Shown: positions 61,285 to 64,000 of the stretch, in pieces | Layout: every line of letters starts with the position of its first letter | Numbering within the stretch: position 1 is the stretch's first letter | Assembly: GCA_963739545.1 (NCBI GenBank) | Contig: CAVUAT010000011.1 | Span: 62,001 to 126,000 of the forward strand | Origin: CAVUAT01 sp963739545 | GTDB lineage: Bacteria; Actinomycetota; Thermoleophilia; Solirubrobacterales; 70-9 | DNA length: 64,000 nucleotides | Direction of reading: 5' to 3' | The notes under the pieces: generated by a model | The model's input: the letters and a program-made list of their open reading frames with translations, nothing else | Database searches by the model: none | What the model was told of the DNA's origin: nothing | Made by a program: the position numbers and the translations under genes

Positions 61285-62307
61285 TCATGCCTCGCGCACG
61301 ACCTCTCGCGGGTCCTTGTCGGAGCGCATCCCCTTGAACGTCGGTTGGCGCAGCGTGCCCTCCCGCGTCCACTCCGTCCACGAGACCTCGCAGACGAGCT
61401 CGGGCTCGCAGTAGACGGCGAGGCGCGCCTTCGGCCCGCGCGGGCCACCGATGTCGAACGGGCTCGAGTCGCGGCGCAGGCTGCCCAGCTCGGCGGTCAG
61501 CGTCTCGATGTGCTCCTCGTTCAGGCCGGAGCCGACCGCGCCCGCGCAGGCGAGGAGCTGGCGCTCGCCCTTCTTCAGCTCCGATGCCCTTCGGTCGTAG
61601 TAGCCGACGAGCAGGGAGCCGACGCGGTCGGCGCGGCGCCCCTCGCCGGGGATGTGGCCCCCGATCACGAACTCCTGGCGGCGCCAGACCCGCTCCTTGA
61701 TCCACTCGCCGCTTCGCCGGCCCTCGCGGTAGGGGCTGTCGATGCGCTTGGCGACGACTCCCTCCAGCCCCTGGCGACGGGCCGCCTCGAGCAGCTCGCT
61801 GCCACCGTCGAGGCGATGGGCGGGGGTGCTCCAGCGCTCGGAGTCGAGCTCGAGCCCGATGAGCAGCTCGCGGCGCTCGGCGTAGGGGAGGCCGCGCAGG
61901 TTGCGCCCGTCGAGGTGGAGGAGGTCGAAGGCGACGTAGCTGACGGGTGTGTCGGCCATCCGGGCTGCCACCGCCGCCTTCGAGCCGAGGCCCATGCGCC
62001 GCTGCACGAGCTGGAAGCTCGGACGCCCGCGCTCGTCGAGGGCGACGACCTCGCCGTCGAGCAACGCGGCGCGCCCCACGAGCGCCTCGCCGATGCCCGC
62101 CAGCTCGGGGTAGCGAGCGGTCACGTCCTCGAGGCGGCGGCTCTGCATACCCCAGCCGCCGTGCCGATCGGCGTAGCCGAGCGCCCTGATGCCGTCCCAC
62201 TTGATCTCGTAGGCCCAGCGCCCGTCGGGCTCGGGGAGCTTGCCCGCCTTAGCGAGCATCGGCTCGAGCGGGCCCGGGAAAGCCTCCTTCGATGCTTCTG
62301 CAGGCAT
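61285..62307 (-). CDS. ATP-dependent DNA ligase (NHEJ ligase)
   Basis: 340 aa from ATG 62307, chosen because GATAAT lies 6 nt upstream; ATG 62337 would place the -10 inside the gene. Motif I is YEIKWDGIRAL with the adenylated Lys. Others: LLDGEVVALD, FDLLHLDGR, GLEGVVAKRIDSPYREGRRSGEWIKER, and a C-terminal OB-fold ending TREGTLRQPTFKGMR. It seals breaks with Ku and the polymerase. The three functions that are fused in mycobacterial LigD are on separate genes here, and the nuclease module is not seen. Confidence 0.93.
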   Translation of the reverse strand: MPAEASKEAFPGPLEPMLAKAGKLPEPDGRWAYEIKWDGIRALGYADRHGGWGMQSRRLEDVTARYPELAGIGEALVGRAALLDGEVVALDERGRPSFQLVQRRMGLGSKAAVAARMADTPVSYVAFDLLHLDGRNLRGLPYAERRELLIGLELDSERWSTPAHRLDGGSELLEAARRQGLEGVVAKRIDSPYREGRRSGEWIKERVWRRQEFVIGGHIPGEGRRADRVGSLLVGYYDRRASELKKGERQLLACAGAVGSGLNEEHIETLTAELGSLRRDSSPFDIGGPRGPKARLAVYCEPELVCEVSWTEWTREGTLRQPTFKGMRSDKDPREVVREA

Positions 62308-62311
62308 TCGA

Positions 62312-62342
62312 CGATTATCGGCGCTCGCCGCGCGCATAATCG
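62312..62342. promoter_or_regulatory. Symmetric divergent promoter for ligase and fetA
   Basis: CGATTAT (62312-62318) and ATAATCG (62336-62342) form a perfect 7-bp inverted repeat with a 17-bp spacer. Each arm provides a -10 (GATAAT on minus, CATAAT on plus), each 6 nt before its start codon (62307, 62347). Both messages would be leaderless. Confidence 0.65.
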
Positions 62343-62346
62343 ATGC

Positions 62347-63066
62347 GTGCTGTTCGAGCTCTCAGATGTCAGCTACGCGCGCGGCGGCCGGCAGGTCCTC
62401 GACGGGCTCAGCGCCAGGCTGCCGCGGGGCGCGAGCTCGCTCCTCGGGCCGTCGGGGAGCGGCAAATCCACGATCCTGCGTTTGCTGAACCGGCTGATCG
62501 ACGCCGACTCGGGCCGGGTCGACTACGAGGGTCGCGACGTGCGCGAGCGCGAGGTGCTCGCGCTGCGCCGCGAGGTCTGCCTCGTCCCACAGGTTCCGGC
62601 TCTGATCGACGGCAGCGTCGCCGACAACGTCGCGTTCGGGCCGAGGCTGGCGGGCCACAGCTTCGACGCGCGTGCGCCCCTCGAGCTCGCGGGCCTCGAT
62701 GCGAGCTTCGCGGCGCGCGACGCCGGCCGCCTTTCGGTCGGCGAACAGCAGCGGGTGATGCTGGCCCGGGCGCTGGCGCTCGAGCCCCGCGTGCTGCTGC
62801 TCGACGAGCCGACTTCGGCTCTCGACGCAGCCTCGAAGGCGGCGGTCGAGCGCACCCTGCAGCGGTTGCGCGCGAGCACGTCGATCTCGATCGTGCTGGT
62901 CACGCACGACCTCGAGCAGGCCGAGCGCATGGCCGAGTACGTCGTGTGCGTCGAGGACGGCGCGGTCTCCCGCGAGGGACAGGCAGGCGAGGTGCTGCCC
63001 GAGGAGCGCAGTCGGCGCGTGGATGCCGCGGCCGCTGCCGCTCAGGCGGTGGGGGACGGGGCTTGA
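62347..63066 (+). CDS. fetA: ABC transporter ATP-binding protein, FetA-like
   Basis: 239 aa from GTG 62347. Walker A LLGPSGSGKSTILRLLNRL, Q-loop LVPQVPALIDGSVADNVAFG, signature RLSVGEQQRVMLARALALEP, Walker B VLLLDEPTSALDAAS and switch THDLEQAERM. Next to a UPF0014/FetB permease it forms a two-component exporter. In E. coli FetAB is linked to iron homeostasis and peroxide resistance. Substrate here is inferred. Its stop begins the hairpin cassette copy C. Confidence 0.9.
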   Translation: MLFELSDVSYARGGRQVLDGLSARLPRGASSLLGPSGSGKSTILRLLNRLIDADSGRVDYEGRDVREREVLALRREVCLVPQVPALIDGSVADNVAFGPRLAGHSFDARAPLELAGLDASFAARDAGRLSVGEQQRVMLARALALEPRVLLLDEPTSALDAASKAAVERTLQRLRASTSISIVLVTHDLEQAERMAEYVVCVEDGAVSREGQAGEVLPEERSRRVDAAAAAAQAVGDGA

Positions 63067-63121
63067 CGCCCTCCCGGGCCCTCATCAGCAGACGCTTGCC
63101 CTGTCGGGAGGCTTCGAAATG
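63064..63121 (+). repeat. Stop-to-start hairpin cassette, diverged copy C (fetA/fetB)
   Basis: Runs from the fetA TGA to the fetB ATGAG, again with exactly 52 nt between stop and start as in copy A. CCTCATCAGC, TCGGGAGGCT and ATGAGC match copy A. The first hairpin has changed bases on both sides (GCCC-TCCC-GGGC instead of ACCCC-ACC-GGGGT), keeping pairing. GGGAGG (63106-63111) is 7 nt before ATG 63119. Confidence 0.68.
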
Positions 63122-63901
63122 AGCCAGTCGATCGACATCAGCCTCGCCGAGGTGGGCGCATCGCTGGTCCTCGTCCTGATCGCGATCCTCGTCTCGCGCT
63201 GGCGCGAGGCGGACCTGGAGCGCGACATCGCCATCGCCGTCGGCCGCTCGTTTGTGCAGCTGACCGCGATCGGCCTGGTGATCAACTTCATCTTCGACCA
63301 GGACGACGCCGGTTTCGTGATCGCGTTGCTCGCCGTGATGGTCGTCTTCGGCGCGCTGACGGCGCGCAACCGCGCCGATCGCGTACCGGGCGCCTTCTGG
63401 CCGCTGCTCGCGTCGCTCGCCGCTGCTGCAGCCGCGACGCTCGGTCTGCTGTTGGTCCTGGGCGTGATCGAGTCCGAGCCGCGCTACGTCGTCCCCGTCG
63501 GCGGCATGGTGATCGGCAACGCGATGACCGCCGCCGCCGTTTCGCTCAACCGCCTCGGCGAGGACGTCCATGACTCGGCGCACGAGATCGAGGCGACTCT
63601 GGCGCTGGGGGCGACCTCTATCCAGGCCGTCGCCCCGCTGGTTCGCCGCAGCCTTCGCTCGGGGATGATCACGTTGATCGACTCGACTAAGACGGCGGGG
63701 GTGATCTTCTTCCCCGGGACGATGGTGGGGATGTTGCTCGCGGGGGCCGATCCGGTCGACGCGGTGCGGCTCCAGCTCATCCTCCTGTACTCGCTGCTCG
63801 GATCGGTCGCGATCGCGGCCCTGATGTCGACGACATTGGCGCGGCGCAACTTCTTCACGCCCGCGCAGCAGCTTCGCGAGCCGCCGGAACCCGGCCCGTA
63901 G
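63119..63901 (+). CDS. fetB: UPF0014 family permease, FetB-like
   Basis: 260 aa from ATG 63119. Seven or so membrane segments begin ISLAEVGASLVLVLIAILVSRWREADLERDI. The signatures FVQLTAIGLVINFIF, VPVGGMVIGNAMTAAAVSLNRL, EATLALGATSIQAVAPLVRRSLRSGMITLIDSTKTAGVIFFPGTMVGMLLAGADPVDAVRLQ are those of the FetB/UPF0014 family. It forms an ABC exporter with the preceding ATPase, implicated in metal efflux. Its ribosome site comes from the repeat cassette. Confidence 0.92.
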   Translation: MSQSIDISLAEVGASLVLVLIAILVSRWREADLERDIAIAVGRSFVQLTAIGLVINFIFDQDDAGFVIALLAVMVVFGALTARNRADRVPGAFWPLLASLAAAAAATLGLLLVLGVIESEPRYVVPVGGMVIGNAMTAAAVSLNRLGEDVHDSAHEIEATLALGATSIQAVAPLVRRSLRSGMITLIDSTKTAGVIFFPGTMVGMLLAGADPVDAVRLQLILLYSLLGSVAIAALMSTTLARRNFFTPAQQLREPPEPGP

Positions 63902-63910
63902 GCCGGAGCC

Positions 63911-63941
63911 TTGACTTCGAGCGCGCTCTAACTCCTACGCT
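63911..63941 (+). promoter_or_regulatory. Promoter for the gene at the window end
   Basis: TTGACT (63911-63916) and TACGCT (63936-63941), 19-bp spacing, 6 nt before GTG 63948. It is again consistent with a leaderless start. Only a half of the TTGACT palindrome seen elsewhere is present. Confidence 0.45.
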
Positions 63942-63947
63942 TCTGTT

Positions 63948-64000
63948 GTGGAGGCGACGACAGCGACGGAGGTCACGATCTCGGAGGCCGCGGAGGCCAG
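63948..64000 (+). CDS. Start of an unidentified gene, cut by window edge
   Basis: The frame from GTG 63948 stays open to the end and reads VEATTATEVTISEAAEA. The last part resembles the opening of MerR-like or other helix-turn-helix domains (VTISEAAEA), but 17 residues are too few for a family call. A promoter-like sequence just upstream supports a real start. Confidence 0.4.
   Translation, partial: MEATTATEVTISEAAEA

Noticed and set aside
60226..62337. ATG 62337 as the ligase start
   Set aside because: It would place the GATAAT -10 and the inverted repeat inside the gene; ATG 62307 fits the leaderless spacing and the family N-terminus.

Overview
The window is high-GC bacterial chromosome. 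Its division and cell-wall cluster lacks ftsA and carries mraZ, ftsL and ftsQ. It also has a three-gene NHEJ set, a SARP-type giant regulator, Tad pilus genes, frequent GTG/TTG starts, and many -10-like hexamers only 6-9 nt before start codons. Together these point to a deep-branching actinobacterium, plausibly Thermoleophilia/Solirubrobacterales. That placement is inference; no 16S or other marker was searched.

Layout. 1-3986: end of glpD, a divergent Rho-like ATPase, a hypothetical protein, a BI-1 family membrane protein and a DUF192 protein. 4006-5830: a MarR-GNAT fusion, then a MarR repressor divergent from a small alpha/beta-barrel-like gene, with inverted-repeat operators. 5837-10448: tetR-potD-potB-potC-potA, a polyamine importer with its own repressor. 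10548-20360: an oxidative catabolic island (TetR, two phytoene-desaturase-like FAD oxidoreductases, Rieske oxygenase, acyl-CoA dehydrogenase, ADP-forming acyl-CoA synthetase, P450). Its promoters share the palindrome TTGACY-N4-AGTCAA. 20445-23291: lon, an HxlR regulator and an amphi-Trp protein. 23404-27779: a 1271-aa SARP/ATPase/TPR regulator divergent from a small secreted protein with SARP-style direct repeats in front. 27885-32722: response regulator, sensor-less kinase and cpaB-cpaF-tadB-tadC. 32723-51317: mraZ-rsmH-ftsL-ftsI-[antisense subtilase]-murE-murF-mraY-murD-ftsW-murG-murC-murB-ftsQ-ftsZ. 51335-55999: gcvT-gcvH-gcvPA-gcvPB. 56015-59258: GNAT-like protein, MocR regulator, glutathione peroxidase-like lipoprotein, secreted protein. 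59322-62307: ligase-ku-ligD polymerase. 62347-63901: fetA-fetB-like ABC system. 63948 to the end: start of an unidentified gene.

Most unusual feature. A 52-57 nt repeat family sits exactly between a TGA stop and an ATGAG start inside operons: murD/ftsW, gcvPA/gcvPB (three tandem copies), and a diverged copy at fetA/fetB. It carries a GC hairpin, and in two copies a GGGAGG ribosome-binding site 7 nt before the next start. It looks like a small element that replaces an ATGA overlap with a hairpin and ribosome-binding cassette.

Quality caveat. At least three genes (acyl-CoA synthetase, mraZ, murG) are broken by what looks like a single extra base. The murG/murC junction, the ligD polymerase start and perhaps ftsL also look one base off. 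Because essential genes are affected, sequence or assembly indels are more likely than real pseudogenes.
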